The notes: generated by a model from the letters alone, not told the origin. A stretch of 64,000 bases of DNA from Mycolicibacterium fallax (GCF_010726955.1 NZ_AP022603.1:930001-994000); one strand, 5' to 3'. Positions 16,971-26,754 are shown, counted from the first letter of the stretch. Translations and numbers: made by a program.

Positions 16971-18033
16971 ACGCTGAGCCCGCCAAGATCGCCATCGGCG
17001 ACTTCTGCCGATACGACGGCAAGTTCTGCGAGCTGGTGGCCATTGACGGAGTGGTAGCGAAGCTACGGCGGGAGGACGGTCAGCTCTCAGCAGTGAAGAT
17101 TGCGGACCTGTTCGCGGACAGTTCGTTTGACGTCCTCTCCCCCAGTGTTCGTCGCCGACCAATCCCACCCGACTACTTTTCGACGCTGCCGACTCAGGTC
17201 CAGGAGCGTGTCCTCTGGCTTGAGCATCACATCTCTGAAGTAGTCGACGGGATACCTGTCGGCTCTCTCCCGCAGACTATGCCGCGCAACGGATACGACA
17301 CGCGATCGACGTCACTCGGGCAGCGCGAACGCAACAAATGCTCCGAACTTGATGCTGCTGGGACTCCTTTGGGGCTCAAGTATATTCAGGAGCTCCGTCG
17401 GCGTTACGAACGGTCCGGCGTCGCCGGACTGATCGACGGCCGTCTTCACCGCCGCCGCTCGCCAACCCGGCGCGTCGATGATCGGTACATCAGCGTGCTG
17501 TTAGAGGTACTGAACGAAAACGAACTGCAATCGACGCGCACAGAGATTGCCTTGAAATGGCATGTAGACCGGCGCGTGGTCGACAGGTTCGCCGATGGAG
17601 TGAAACTTCCCTCTCACACCACATTTCATCGGCTGATGAAGCAACTCCTCCAGGCGCGTCATGCGACTGGATCCGCTCGAACCCGGCAGACGAAGAACCA
17701 TCAACCTGAAGGCATGTTCAGCAGGGTCGTTGCAAGCCGTCCAGGTGAGTGGATGCAGATCGACACGACACCTTTCGACGTCGGCATCCAACTCGATGAG
17801 TCTGTGAAGGGGCGGGTGGAGTTGACTGGCCTCGTCGATGCTGCGACGCGCAGTATCGTTGCGGCAGTGCTGCGACCGACAACCAAGGCGGTGGACGCAT
17901 CGCTACTCGTCGCGAAGTCAATGACACCGGAACCGATGCGACCCGGGTGGGTCTGAGGTGAGCCCGCTGTAGTGGTCCAGTCGTTGTGGGACTCTGTTGC
18001 CCGAGTGTTTGGGCAGGAAGAATCGACGACGAC

Positions 18034-18321
18034 ATGGCATCGAACAAGCGCCGGCGGCATACGCCGGATCAGATTATCCGCAAGCTCGCTGAGGGCAACA
18101 AGCTGCTGGCGACCGGCCAGGAGTTGGCCGAGGTGTGTCGGCATGTGGAGGTCGCGGAATCGACGTGGCATCGCTGGGTGGCCCAGTACGGCGGCATGAA
18201 GGCCAACGACGCCAAGCGGCTCAAGGAGCTCGAGGCCGAGAACGCCCGGCTCAAGAAGCTGGTCGCCAACCAGGCCCTCGACATCGACATGCTCAAGGAG
18301 ATTTCGGCGGGAAACTTCTGA
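18034..18321 (+). CDS. IS3-family OrfA (helix-turn-helix)
   Basis: A 95-residue protein: a helix-turn-helix of the HTH_Tnp_1 type (HTPDQIIRKLAEGNKLLATG, VAESTWHRWVAQYGG) followed by a leucine zipper (AKRLKELEAENARLKKLVANQALDIDML). It ends LKEISAGNF, the usual OrfA end. Full transposase is normally made by -1 frameshifting into OrfB near this point. Confidence 0.9.
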   Translation: MASNKRRRHTPDQIIRKLAEGNKLLATGQELAEVCRHVEVAESTWHRWVAQYGGMKANDAKRLKELEAENARLKKLVANQALDIDMLKEISAGNF

Positions 18322-18350
18322 CCCCGAACCGCAAGCGCCGCGCAGCAGCG

Positions 18351-19173
18351 ATGCTGCGTGAGCGGTTCGGGGTCTCTGAGCGCCGCGCGTGCACCGTGGT
18401 GGGTCTGCACCGCTCCACGATGCGCCTGGCCCCGCCGTCGATCAGCACCGAGGAGGCCCAGCTGAGGGGGTGGCTGCGCCGGTTCTCCACCGACCGGCCG
18501 CGTTGGGGGTGGCGTCGCGCTGCCAAGATGGCCCGCCGCGCCGGTTGGCAGGTCAACAACAAGCGGATCCGCCGGCTGTGGCGCGAGGAGGGGGCTTCGG
18601 GTGCCGCAGCGGCGCCGCAAGAAGCGGCTGACTGGTATCGGTGTGGCCGTGGGCGCGATGTCGCCTATCCGTCCGAATGTCATCTGGGCGATGGACTTTC
18701 AGTTCGACACCACTGCCGACGGTCGCACGCTGAAGTTGTTGAACGTCATCGACGAGTTCACCCGCGAGGCCCTGGCGATCGAGGTCGACCGCAGCATCGA
18801 CGCCGACGGCGTGGTCGCCGTGCTGGACCGCCTCGCCCTGGTACACGGTGCACCGCACTACGTGCGCTTCGACAACGGCCCGGAGTTCGTCGCGCACGCC
18901 GTCGCCGATTGGTGCCGGTTCAACAGTGCTGGTTCACTTTTCATCGATCCCGGCTCGCCGTGGCAAAACGCTTTCATCGAGTCGTTCAACGGCCGGCTTC
19001 GTGATGAACTGCTCAACTCGTGGCGGTTCGACTCCCTGCTGGAAGCCAGGGTGCTCATCGAGGACTGGCGTCGTGACTACAACGCCAATCGGCCCCACAC
19101 CGCCCACGGCGACCTCACCCCGGCCGAGTTTGCCCTACAGTGGGCCACGACCCATCAACCGAAAGTCGCATAA
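18351..19173 (+). pseudogene. IS3-family OrfB (integrase), frameshifted
   Basis: The catalytic part of the IS3 transposase. The first segment (MLRERFGVSERRACTVVGL ... RLWREEG) and the second (VPQRRRKKRLTGIG ... NVIWAMDFQFDTTADG, VRFDNGPEFVAHAV, WQNAFIESFNGRLRDELLN) are in different frames. The shift falls in a run of five G near 18590-18595 where the other copy has four. Apart from this one base the DDE domain is complete, so the frameshift may be a sequencing error. Confidence 0.85.
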
Positions 19174-20293
19174 CGACTGGACCACAAAACGGGTCCCCCT
19201 CAGGTCGATGCCGTCCGAATGTCGAACTCCGTATTGCCGTACCACGCAATGCGGTCTGTCGATGACAGGCTTGAGCATGCTGCTGCGCGCCCCGTTATCG
19301 TTCCCGAGAACATCGTTTATGACAATGGCGCCGTCTACCTGTCAACCACATTCCGCTCCGCATGCAGATCGTTCGGAATCAGCATGCAGCCGGCACACAA
19401 GGACGAGCCCACCGACAAGCCGATCGTCGAACGCACGCTGGGATCGGTGAAAACCCTCTTCGCGCAGTACGTCACCGGCTACCTGGGGTCTTCGGTCGAG
19501 AATCGGGGCAAGAACGCGGAGCAGAACGCCGTATTCTCGCTGCAAGAGCTTCAGGATCTGCTGGACGAATGGATCGTCGTCGCCTGGCAGAACCGACCGC
19601 ACGACGGCCTGCGGGATCCGCTGAACCCGCAACGAAAGCTGACCCCGAACGAGAAGTACGCGTCCATGCTCGCCGTCAGCGGTTACATCCCCGCGCCGCT
19701 GAGCTCCGACCAATACATCGCACTGCTGCCCAGCCTCTATCGAACGGTCACAGCTGCAGGCATCACCATCGACTACCGGGTCTACGACAGCGACGCCCTG
19801 GACCCAGCGCGTGGCGAGATTTCCGGGGTACCCGGCAAGGGCGTGCAGTGGCAGGTCCACTACGACCCCTACGACGTGAGTCGCATCTGGGTCCGCAACC
19901 ACCACGGCGAGGGATACCTGATGGCGCACTGGACGCAGCTCCAAACCGCACCGCAACCGTTCGGATCGGCGCTATGGGAACACGCACGTCAACTCGAGAC
20001 AAGTCGTGGCGAGCGACGAACATCCCAAGAGGCGATCACCGCGGCAGTCGAGGACCTCTTGGGACGTGCGTCCGTAGCGCCCGAGTCACCGCGACGGCGC
20101 CGCCGGACAGCAAAGGACCGCCGGGTCATCGCACGTACGCGGGCGGCAGCAGAACTCCCACCGACAGTGCCGCCGGCAGCGGGACCGCCTACGCCTCACC
20201 TGCCCCCCGAAGAGGACGACGACGACATCGCTGATGTCATACCACTACCCGTATTTGACGCCGAGAAAGAGGCCGACACATGGTGATTCGAAA

Positions 20294-21325
20294 ATGACCA
20301 TTGATGACCAGGCCGTCGAGCCTGACCTCGACCCGCGCCAGCTACCGTCAGTAACGCTTGATGGCTGGCGCAGATTCGTCGATGCCAAGCCTGCAACATT
20401 TGAGCTGCTCGATCACGACTCCTACAGCTCGCTCTCCGGTGCAGAGAAGCTCACCTTCGACGACCGGCGCATGGCCTACCACTCGGAGTTGGTCATCATT
20501 GAAACCTCAACGGTCCGCCACATCACCCGGCAAGGCCGGCTGCTGAGCCTGCTCAATCAACGCGAATGCGGCGCTCGCCGATCCATGATCGTGTCGGGGC
20601 CGTGGGCGAGTGGGAAGACCACTACCATCAAGCTGCTCGGAAAGATCCACGAGCAGAACGTACGCCGGCGGTATCCCGGCCAGGACCGGATACCTGTCGT
20701 CTACATCACGACACCGCCGAAAGGATCCCCGCGCAAGCTCGCATCTGAGTTCGCCAACTTCCTCGGGCTGCCCACGCGTCAGCGCCACAACACAACCGAC
20801 ATCGCCGATGCCGTGTGCCACGTGCTCACCGAAGCCCGGACCGAGCTCGTCATTGTCGACGAGATCCACAACCTCAACCTTGCCAGCGCCGCAGGCGAGG
20901 ATATGTCCGATCATCTGAAGTACTTCAGCGAACACATGCCCGCCACATTCATCTACTCGGGCATCAACGTGGAGCGCTCTGGGCTGTTCACCGGAGTCCG
21001 CGGCCGGCAAATCTCGGGAAGATCAGTGCTCATCAAGACGGGCAACTTCCCGTTCAACGACGAATGGAAATCGCTCGTCGCATCGATGGAATCGGCCCTG
21101 CGCCTCTACAAACACCGAGACGGCACGCTGACGCGAAACTCCAAATACCTACACCAGCGAACGGGCGGGTCGATCAGCAGCCTGAGCCACCTCATCCGCG
21201 CAGCGGCGATCATGGCGATCCTCAGCGGAGACGATGCGATCACCCGAGAAGCGCTCGACGCCGCCATCATCGACCACGCAGCCGAGTCCGCAACCAGTCA
21301 CCCGATCACACCCAAGGCCGGGTAG
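20294..21325 (+). CDS. tnsC: Tn7-like AAA+ regulator TnsC (set 1)
   Basis: A 343-residue ATPase. Walker A is GPWASGKTTT (102-111) and Walker B is ELVIVDEIHNL (184-194). Other family blocks are VVYITTPPKGSPRKLASEFANFLGLP and TFIYSGINVERSGLF. TnsC-type proteins form ATP-dependent filaments on target DNA, receive the target choice from TniQ/TnsD and activate TnsAB. The start at 20294 is seven bases after the tnsB stop; an ATG inside the tnsB end opens only a short frame. The second set's TnsC (24700) shares most of these blocks. Confidence 0.92.
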   Translation: MTIDDQAVEPDLDPRQLPSVTLDGWRRFVDAKPATFELLDHDSYSSLSGAEKLTFDDRRMAYHSELVIIETSTVRHITRQGRLLSLLNQRECGARRSMIVSGPWASGKTTTIKLLGKIHEQNVRRRYPGQDRIPVVYITTPPKGSPRKLASEFANFLGLPTRQRHNTTDIADAVCHVLTEARTELVIVDEIHNLNLASAAGEDMSDHLKYFSEHMPATFIYSGINVERSGLFTGVRGRQISGRSVLIKTGNFPFNDEWKSLVASMESALRLYKHRDGTLTRNSKYLHQRTGGSISSLSHLIRAAAIMAILSGDDAITREALDAAIIDHAAESATSHPITPKAG

Positions 21326-21332
21326 TCGAATC

Positions 21333-21622
21333 GTGATCACGCTCATGGCCAGCATTGGCAATCAGACACTTCCGCGCCCCGTGAGGCCCCTGAGCAATGA
21401 AGTTCTGGCTGAGTATCTCGCTCGCCTTGCGAAAGCTAACGGCATCAGCCGTGCTCGCCTGGAAGCACTTCTGATCCGCCGCGGGCCAACGATGCGGGCT
21501 GCGCTGGCCACCACCGTGTCCATCAGCGATCGCGCCCTCGTCTTCGCGCTGCCCGAACTACGAGTCGCGGACGATTCCGACGTCTACCCTGAATTGCTGC
21601 AACGCGAAGTGGAATGGGCCCT
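21333..21622 (+). pseudogene. tniQ: tniQ (set 1), 3' end removed by an IS3 element
   Basis: The N-terminal ~95 residues of a TniQ/TnsD target-selection protein: LPRPVRPLSNEVLAEYLARLAKANGISRARLEALL is the family's opening. It starts at GTG 21333 or ATG 21345, right after tnsC. The sequence becomes IS3 DNA at about 21622 (TGCCCCCGGATCTTGG), removing the zinc-finger and the rest. No continuation is found on the far side of the IS block, so the remainder was deleted. Confidence 0.8.
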
Positions 21623-22491
21623 GCCCCCGGATCTTGGACACGGTGGGTGATTACGCAGCGGTTGGCAGCGTAGCGGCCCGGCGGGCCTCGTAGGTGGACG
21701 GGGACAGGTAGCCGCACCAGGAGTGACGGCGGCGGGTGTTGTAGCGGACGAGCCAGCGGAAGACCTCGCGGCGGCAGGTGGCCTCGTCGGGCCAGCAGGC
21801 GGCGTCTTGGAGGACCTCGCGCTTGATGGTGGCGTTGAACGACTCGGCCAGAGCGTTGTCGGCCGAGGAGCCGACGGCTCCCATGGACTGGGTCACGCCG
21901 AGCTGCTTGCAGAGCTTGGCGTAGTCCTTGCTGGTGTAGACCGACCCGTGGTCGGAGTGGAAGATCGCGCCCTTGAGGCTGCCCCGGGTGGCGGCGGCTG
22001 CCTTGAGGGCGTCCTCGACGAGCTCGGTACGCATGTGGTCGGCGACCGCCCACCCGGCCAGCCGGCGTGAGTAGCAGTCGATCACGGTGGCCAGATACAG
22101 GTTCGTCCCGTCCCCGATCGGCAGGTAGGTGATGTCCCCGACATAGCGGTCGTTGACCGCCTTCGCGGTGAAGTCCCGCTTGAGCAGGTCGGGGACCTTC
22201 TGCCCCGACGGCTCGGGGATCGTGGTCCGCACCCTCCGCTTCTTCACGTAGCCACGGATTCCCTCGGCCCGCATTACCCGCGCGACGCGCTTGTGGTTCA
22301 CGCGCTCGCCGGCAGGGGCGCCGTCGTTGAGCTCGGCAGTGATCCGGGGCGCGCCGCAGGTCTTGTCCTGCTGGTGTGCGGACCTGATCCGTTCAGCCAG
22401 CGCCGCGTCCGCGACCGCCCTGGCCTCACGCCCGGGAGCGGCCTTGACCCACGCGTAGTAGGAAGAGCGCTCGATCTCGACGAGCTCACAC
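21623..22491 (-). mobile_element. IS3-family element, 5'-truncated
   Basis: Only the 3' two thirds of this element remain. Its outer end is TGCCCCCGGATCTTGGACAC at 21622-21641. The other side is cut off at 22491 by the terminal repeat of the next IS3 element, removing OrfA and the first residues of OrfB. Confidence 0.75.
21651..22491 (-). pseudogene. IS3-family OrfB, N-terminus lost
   Basis: About 280 residues of an IS3 transposase. The usual start is replaced by codons from the neighbouring IS end, after which the protein begins CELVEIERSSYYAWVKAAPG. The DDE core is complete: VGDITYLPIGDGTNLYLATVID, KGAIFHSDHGSVYTSKDY, and SSADNALAESFNATIKREV. Without OrfA it is unlikely to move on its own. 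It is of a different IS3 type from the copies at 17954 and 32342. Confidence 0.88.
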
Positions 22492-22521
22492 TGAACCACC
22501 CCGGGTTTGATGCACACTTGG

Positions 22522-23500
22522 TTACTGGTGTGCAGCCGCGGATTGGGCTGTGTTTTGAGCGTAGTGGATCTGCTCGTATTCGATGGGTGGGATCCGGCCG
22601 AGGCGGTGCATGATCCGGTCGGTGTTGTACCAGCTGACCCAGTCGGCGGTGAGCAGTTCCACGTCGGCCAGTCGGCGCAGCGGGCCGCGGCGGAACGGGG
22701 AGTCCGCTCGGACGGCCTCGTGCTTGTACAAGCCGATGGTGGTCTCGGCCAGTGCGTTGTCGTAGGCGTCGCCGACCGAGCCGATCGACGGGATCAGCCC
22801 GGACAGGGCCAAGGTCTCCCCACAGCACACAGAGGTGTACTGCGAGCCCGCATCCGAGTGGTGAATCACCTTGCCCTGCAATGGTTTACCCTCACGTTCG
22901 CGGAGTTGTGCCGCGTGCCGGATCGCTCGACGCACCAACAGGTCGCTCTTGCTCGTCGAACATGCCCAGCCCACGATCCGCCCGGCGTAGGCGTCGATGA
23001 CGAACGCGGTATAGACGAACATCCCGCACGCCAGGCGCACGTAGGTGAAATCGGCCACCAGCAGCACGCTGGGCGCGGGCGCCCGAACTGGCGATCGACC
23101 AGGTCAGCCGCGCGCTCGGCGGCGGGATCGGCGATCGTGGTGCGGACCTTGCGCCGGCGGGTGACCCGCGCCAGCCGTTGGCCCGCATCAACCGCTCCAC
23201 CGTGCAGCGGGCCACCTCGATGCCCTGACGCCGCAGGGTCGCCCACATCTTCACCGCCCCGTACAACGACTCCGGGGCGCGTCGGCCCGCCTGATCAGGC
23301 TCGTAGTAGCCGGCCAGCACCCCGGTCAGGGCGATATCGGACAACGCACGCTTCGACGGCGGCCGTTTCAGCCAGGCGTGGAACGTTCTCGGGGCAATCT
23401 GGCAGCCGTGCTCGGTGAGCACGCGGCAGATCGGAGCGACCCGAACCGAGCGCGATGCTCGGCGATGAACGCACAGATCAACGGTGTCGCGGGTCGCTCT
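22522..23500 (-). pseudogene. IS3-family OrfB with three frameshifts
   Basis: Read across frames the product is a normal IS3 integrase: LICAFIAEHRARFG, then LTEHGCQIAPRTFHAWLKRP, RCTVERLMRANGWRG, VTRRRKVRTTIADPAAERAA, and VADFTYVRLACGMFVYTAFVID, HHSDAGSQYTSV, SVGDAYDNALAETTIGLYKHE. The three breaks lie at about 23440, 23165 and 23082. Each is repaired by adding one G or C to a G/C run. Either the element has decayed or these are consensus errors. Confidence 0.82.
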
Positions 23501-23789
23501 CCCGCACGAAGAAACTTGTCGCCGCCTTCAAGATCTCGATGGTCTCCTCAAGTTCACGGTTCTTGCGTTTGAGCTCGCGCAACTCCCGTACGGCATCGGA
23601 GGACACCCCGTCACGCTGGCCGGTGTCGACCTCGGCCTGGTTGACCCACCGACGCAGCGATTCATACGACACCCCCAACCGCTTGGCCACCGCGCTGATA
23701 CACGCCGTGCGGGTGTCGTACTCCTCGGCATGGTCGATGACCAACCGCACCGCCCGGGCCCTGAACTCGTCGTCGTACTTCTTCGGCAT
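23478..23789 (-). CDS. IS3-family OrfA
   Basis: A 103-residue helix-turn-helix protein: MPKKYDDEFRARAVRLVIDH, VAKRLGVSYESLRRWVNQAE, then a heptad helix AVRELRELKRKNRELEETIEIL. The start at 23789 is preferred over an earlier in-frame ATG inside the terminal repeat. It would bind the element's ends and supply the frameshift fusion with OrfB. Confidence 0.88.
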   Translation of the reverse strand: MPKKYDDEFRARAVRLVIDHAEEYDTRTACISAVAKRLGVSYESLRRWVNQAEVDTGQRDGVSSDAVRELRELKRKNRELEETIEILKAATSFFVRESDPRHR

Positions 23790-23843
23790 GATGCGCCTTA
23801 CCTTCCCTCGAAAGAAGGTGTGCATCAAACCCGGGGTGGTTCA

Positions 23844-24712
23844 CCCTGCAGTCGGTGGGCACCCTGTTTGCGCAGTACGTCGCGGGGTATGTGGGCTCCT
23901 CGGTGGAACGGAGAGGCAAGAACGCCGAGCAGGACGCGGTGTGGTCGATGGTCGAGCTGCAGGCGCTGTTGGACGAATGGATCATCGCGGTGTGGCAGAA
24001 CCGTCCCCATGACGGGCTGCGGGACCCGGTGACCCCGGGTAAGGCGTTGACTCCCAATGAGAAATACGCAGCGCTGGTCGAGGTGGCCGGCTACGTGCCG
24101 GTGCCCTTGGATGCCGACGACTACATCGAGTTGCTTCCGGTGCAGTGGCGCACGATCAACAACTACGGGATCCGGATCAACCACCGCACTTATGACGCCA
24201 AGGCGCTCAATCCCTACCGGCGCCAGCATTCCGGCGTCGATGCTCACAACGGGAAGTGGGAGGTGCACTACGACCCCTACGACGTGTCACGGATCTGGGT
24301 GCGCAATCACCACGAAGACGGTTGGCTGGCCGCGACGTGGACGCACCTGCGCAGCGCCCCGGTTCCGTTCGGTGAAACGCTGTGGCGCCACGCCCGCACG
24401 GTGGCCGACCGCAGGGGCACCCAGAAGGCTCGGGAAGCCGAGATCGCAGCAATCGCCGAGGACTTGATGGATCGGGCCGCAGCCGGGCCTGCAGATCGAT
24501 CGAAAGCCGAGCGGCGGGTGATCGGGCGGACCAGCGCCGCCAGCGCCGGCCCCACGTGGCCGACCCCACCGCAGTCACCGCAGCGCGCTGCGCCGTCACC
24601 GGCGTAGCCTTGCGCCCACGGCGCGTCCATCGACGATGACGATGACATGGCCGAGGTCATACCTCTGCCGGTGTTCGATGCGCGTAAGGAGGCCCACGCA
24701 TGGCGACTGTGA
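23844..24712 (+). pseudogene. tnsB: tnsB (set 2), 5' end deleted and amber stop before the tail
   Basis: The C-terminal ~250 residues of a TnsB begin abruptly at the IS end (LQSVGTLFAQYVAGYVGSSV). They align along their length with the same region of set 1 at roughly 60 percent by eye (LLDEWI, WQNRPHDGLRDP, LTPNEKYA, VHYDPYDVSRIWVRNHH). The catalytic DDE residues lie upstream and are lost. A TAG at 24605-24607 interrupts the frame. Beyond it, in the same frame, is SIDDDDDMAEVIPLPVFDAR, the conserved acidic tail, ending at 24712 over the tnsC start. Not functional as a transposase. Confidence 0.88.
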
Positions 24713-25728
24713 CCGAAATTGCCGCGGTCGGTCAGCTCGAAGATCGCCGCCAGCCAACCACGACGTTGGAAGGCTGGCGGCGATTTGTTGATGCGGACCC
24801 GCCGGAATTCACGTTGCTCGACGACGACACGTGGGCCAGCCTCGGCGATGACGAGCGGACGGCCTACAACGAGGCCCGGGTGGCGCATCATTCCGAGTTG
24901 GTGGTGGTCACCACCTCCGCGATCGAAGCGATCACCCACCAGGGCCGGCTGCTGACCCTGCTCAATCAGCGTGAGATCGGAGCGCGGCGGGGACTGATCA
25001 TTTCCGGCGGCGCGGCGACCGGAAAGACCACGGCCATGAAGCAACTGGGCCGGTTTCACGAACTGCGGACCCATGCACGTTTTCCTGGCGACGAGAGCCG
25101 TATTCCGGTGGTGTATGTGACGGCGCCGCCGAAAGGGTCACCACGGAAGTTGGCGATGGAATTCGCCCGATTCTTGGGACTGCCACTGCTCAATCCGCGG
25201 ATGAACGTGACCGACATCTCCGATGCGGTCTGCCAAGTGCTCATCGATGCCCGCACCGACATCGTGGTGGTCGACGAGATCCACAACCTGAACCTGGATA
25301 CCCGCGCTGGCGAGGAACTGTCCGATCACCTGAAGTACTTCACCGAACATCTGCCGGCGACATTCGTCTACGCCGGGATCGACGTGGAACGCTCCGGGCT
25401 GTTCACCGGGACCCGAGGACGGCAGCTCGCCGGTCGCTGCGGAGTCATCCACACCAGCGCGTTCCCCGATGCCAAGGAGTGGCGACAACTCATCGCCGCG
25501 ATGGAAGGCACCCTGCGACTGCACCGCCACCAGCCAGGAACTCTGATTGCCCAAGCTCGTTACCTACATCGGCGCACCGGCGGCATGATCGGCAGCCTGG
25601 CTCACCTGATCCGGGCCTCAGCGATCCAGGCCATGCTCGACGGTACCGAGCACATCACCCGCGACGGGATGGACGCAGTGTTGATCGACTACGCCGCACA
25701 TACCGCTGCGGCCCGCACCGCCAGCTGA
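24700..25728 (+). CDS. tnsC: Tn7-like AAA+ regulator TnsC (set 2)
   Basis: A 342-residue ATPase with an excellent ribosome site (TAAGGAGG, 24685-24692). Walker A is ISGGAATGKTTA and Walker B DIVVVDEIHNLNL; VVYVTAPPKGSPRKLAMEFARFLGLP and TFVYAGIDVERSGLFTGTRGRQLAGR match set 1 closely, while the N-terminus diverges. It overlaps the end of the tnsB frame and is followed one base later by tniQ. It is intact even though its tnsB partner is not, so it could in principle act with set 1 proteins. Confidence 0.92.
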   Translation: MATVTEIAAVGQLEDRRQPTTTLEGWRRFVDADPPEFTLLDDDTWASLGDDERTAYNEARVAHHSELVVVTTSAIEAITHQGRLLTLLNQREIGARRGLIISGGAATGKTTAMKQLGRFHELRTHARFPGDESRIPVVYVTAPPKGSPRKLAMEFARFLGLPLLNPRMNVTDISDAVCQVLIDARTDIVVVDEIHNLNLDTRAGEELSDHLKYFTEHLPATFVYAGIDVERSGLFTGTRGRQLAGRCGVIHTSAFPDAKEWRQLIAAMEGTLRLHRHQPGTLIAQARYLHRRTGGMIGSLAHLIRASAIQAMLDGTEHITRDGMDAVLIDYAAHTAAARTAS

Positions 25729-25729
25729 C

Positions 25730-26551
25730 ATGGCTGCTACCTGGGCCTGGCCCCGTGGCCCGCGCCAGCGGTTGCCGCGAACAGTCGCACCGTTCGCATA
25801 TGAGGCCGCAACGTCATATGCCGCAAGGCTGGCCCACGCCAACCGCATCGGAGTGCACACACTGCGGGGCTACGTCGCTGAATCTTGTAACGCTCGCCCG
25901 CGGCCCGACTGGTTGGCCGCTGTCAGCGGTCAACCAGTGGACGTCCTCGAGACGCGTCTGCGTGGCCTGGCTGGCGACCCCGCCACGCTCAAGCAGAATC
26001 TGCGACGTCCGCTCTGCCGAAGATGTATGGCCGGTAAAGGAATCCGCGAACCCGTCTACTGCTACCTGCCAGCACACCTCACGGTCTGTCACCGGCACCG
26101 ACGTTGGGTCGGACCGCCTGCGAATACCCTCGACGACCAACTTGATCTGCGGGGTCATCCTCAGGTTCTTCGGGCTGCCCGAATGCACTGGCGCCTGGCG
26201 AATCTGTACGCCGAACTGGACCTGCGCGCGGCGCTCGGCGATGCGCGCCACATGCTGGGCTATTGGGCTCACGCCGAGCAGCGCGAAGCGGCCGCGATTC
26301 TGCGGGGTGGACTACACGCACACGTGTCGGCCTATCCCGATGTGATCTCGATCGCCGCGACCTTGCTCACCGCTCGACCGCAGATCGAACATCCTGACAG
26401 CTCAACGGTATCCGCCTCGACACTGCTGATCGTCCGTATCGGCGAACGCACCACCACCCACCACAATGACGCCACTCCCGTTGAGCAATGGGTACAGAAC
26501 CGGCGGCAGGTGAGCAAGGTGTCGGGCGGTCGCTTGTCAGGGGCTCCTTAA
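25730..26551 (+). CDS. tniQ: TniQ/TnsD-family target-selection protein (set 2)
   Basis: A 273-residue protein. The family N-terminus is LPRTVAPFAYEAATSYAARLAHANRI. A zinc finger follows: CRRCMAGKGIREPVYCYLPAHLTVCHRH (Cys-x2-Cys and a Cys-x2-His pair), as in TniQ/TnsD. TniQ-type proteins read the target site and hand it to TnsC. The C-terminal ~120 residues are helical without a clear motif. The same frame stays readable for ~60 codons after the stop (see 26552), so the 3' end may be shortened. Confidence 0.85.
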   Translation: MAATWAWPRGPRQRLPRTVAPFAYEAATSYAARLAHANRIGVHTLRGYVAESCNARPRPDWLAAVSGQPVDVLETRLRGLAGDPATLKQNLRRPLCRRCMAGKGIREPVYCYLPAHLTVCHRHRRWVGPPANTLDDQLDLRGHPQVLRAARMHWRLANLYAELDLRAALGDARHMLGYWAHAEQREAAAILRGGLHAHVSAYPDVISIAATLLTARPQIEHPDSSTVSASTLLIVRIGERTTTHHNDATPVEQWVQNRRQVSKVSGGRLSGAP

Positions 26552-26754
26552 TCAGGGGGCTTCGAAAAAGCTTCGCAGTGCACCCAGATCGGACGGCAAC
26601 TCGTCGACATCGACGGTGACGAGTATGCACCGATCTGCAACGGTGATCGGCTGCCCGCGGTCCCTCTGCGACGGTACACGTGGGCTTCGTGGGGCTACGC
26701 CGCACGGAGGCGATCTCCTCTGTCCCGGGATCCTTGATCAAGCACCGCGGGTGG
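26552..26754 (+). other. Possible coding remnant after tniQ
   Basis: Directly after the tniQ stop, in the same frame, the sequence reads ...QIGRQLVDIDGDEYAPIC NGDRLPAVPLRRYTWASWGY before stopping near 26732. The codon bias looks like real coding sequence but there is no start codon or recognised domain. It may be the end of a longer tniQ or a fragment of another gene. Nothing else is seen here before the promoter at 26755. Confidence 0.3.

Larger units (their letters stand above)
17954..19202 (+). mobile_element. IS3-family element (IS407-type), copy 1
   Basis: A 1,249-bp element inserted in tnsB. Terminal inverted repeats share TGGTCCAGTCGTT and start TGAGG. A 4-bp duplication, GGTC, lies at 17950-17953 and 19203-19206; 4-bp duplications are characteristic of the IS407 group. 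A second copy at 32342-33585 is on the other strand and differs in length only through four G runs. Confidence 0.93.
16967..20286 (+). pseudogene. tnsB: tnsB (set 1), DDE transposase split by an IS3 element
   Basis: The 5' part (16967-17953) and 3' part (19207-20286) join precisely in frame when the IS3 element and one GGTC copy are removed (RPGWV then DAVRMSNS), giving 688 residues. The catalytic triad is intact: D266 (MQIDTTPFDV), D368 (VYDNGAVYLS) and E404 (PIVERTLGS), a D(35)E spacing. The N-terminal half has the helix-rich DNA-binding part. The C-terminus ends in an acidic Pro-rich tail (EEDDDDIADVIPLPVFDAEK) like the TnsC-contacting tails of TnsB/MuA-type transposases. As it stands the IS stops translation at 17956, before the second Asp. 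Confidence 0.9.
22492..23843 (-). mobile_element. IS3-family element, complete ends
   Basis: A 1,352-bp element bounded by a perfect 26-bp inverted repeat (22492-22517 and 23818-23843, beginning TGAACCACCCCGGGTTTGAT). The bases outside the ends do not match (CAC versus CCC), and the left neighbour is a truncated IS3 while the right neighbour is the middle of tnsB. This element therefore marks a deletion or recombination junction, not a simple insertion. Confidence 0.85.

Noticed and set aside
16173..26551. CRISPR-associated transposon
   Set aside because: The tns genes and TniQ are present, but no cas gene or repeat-spacer array was found in the window.
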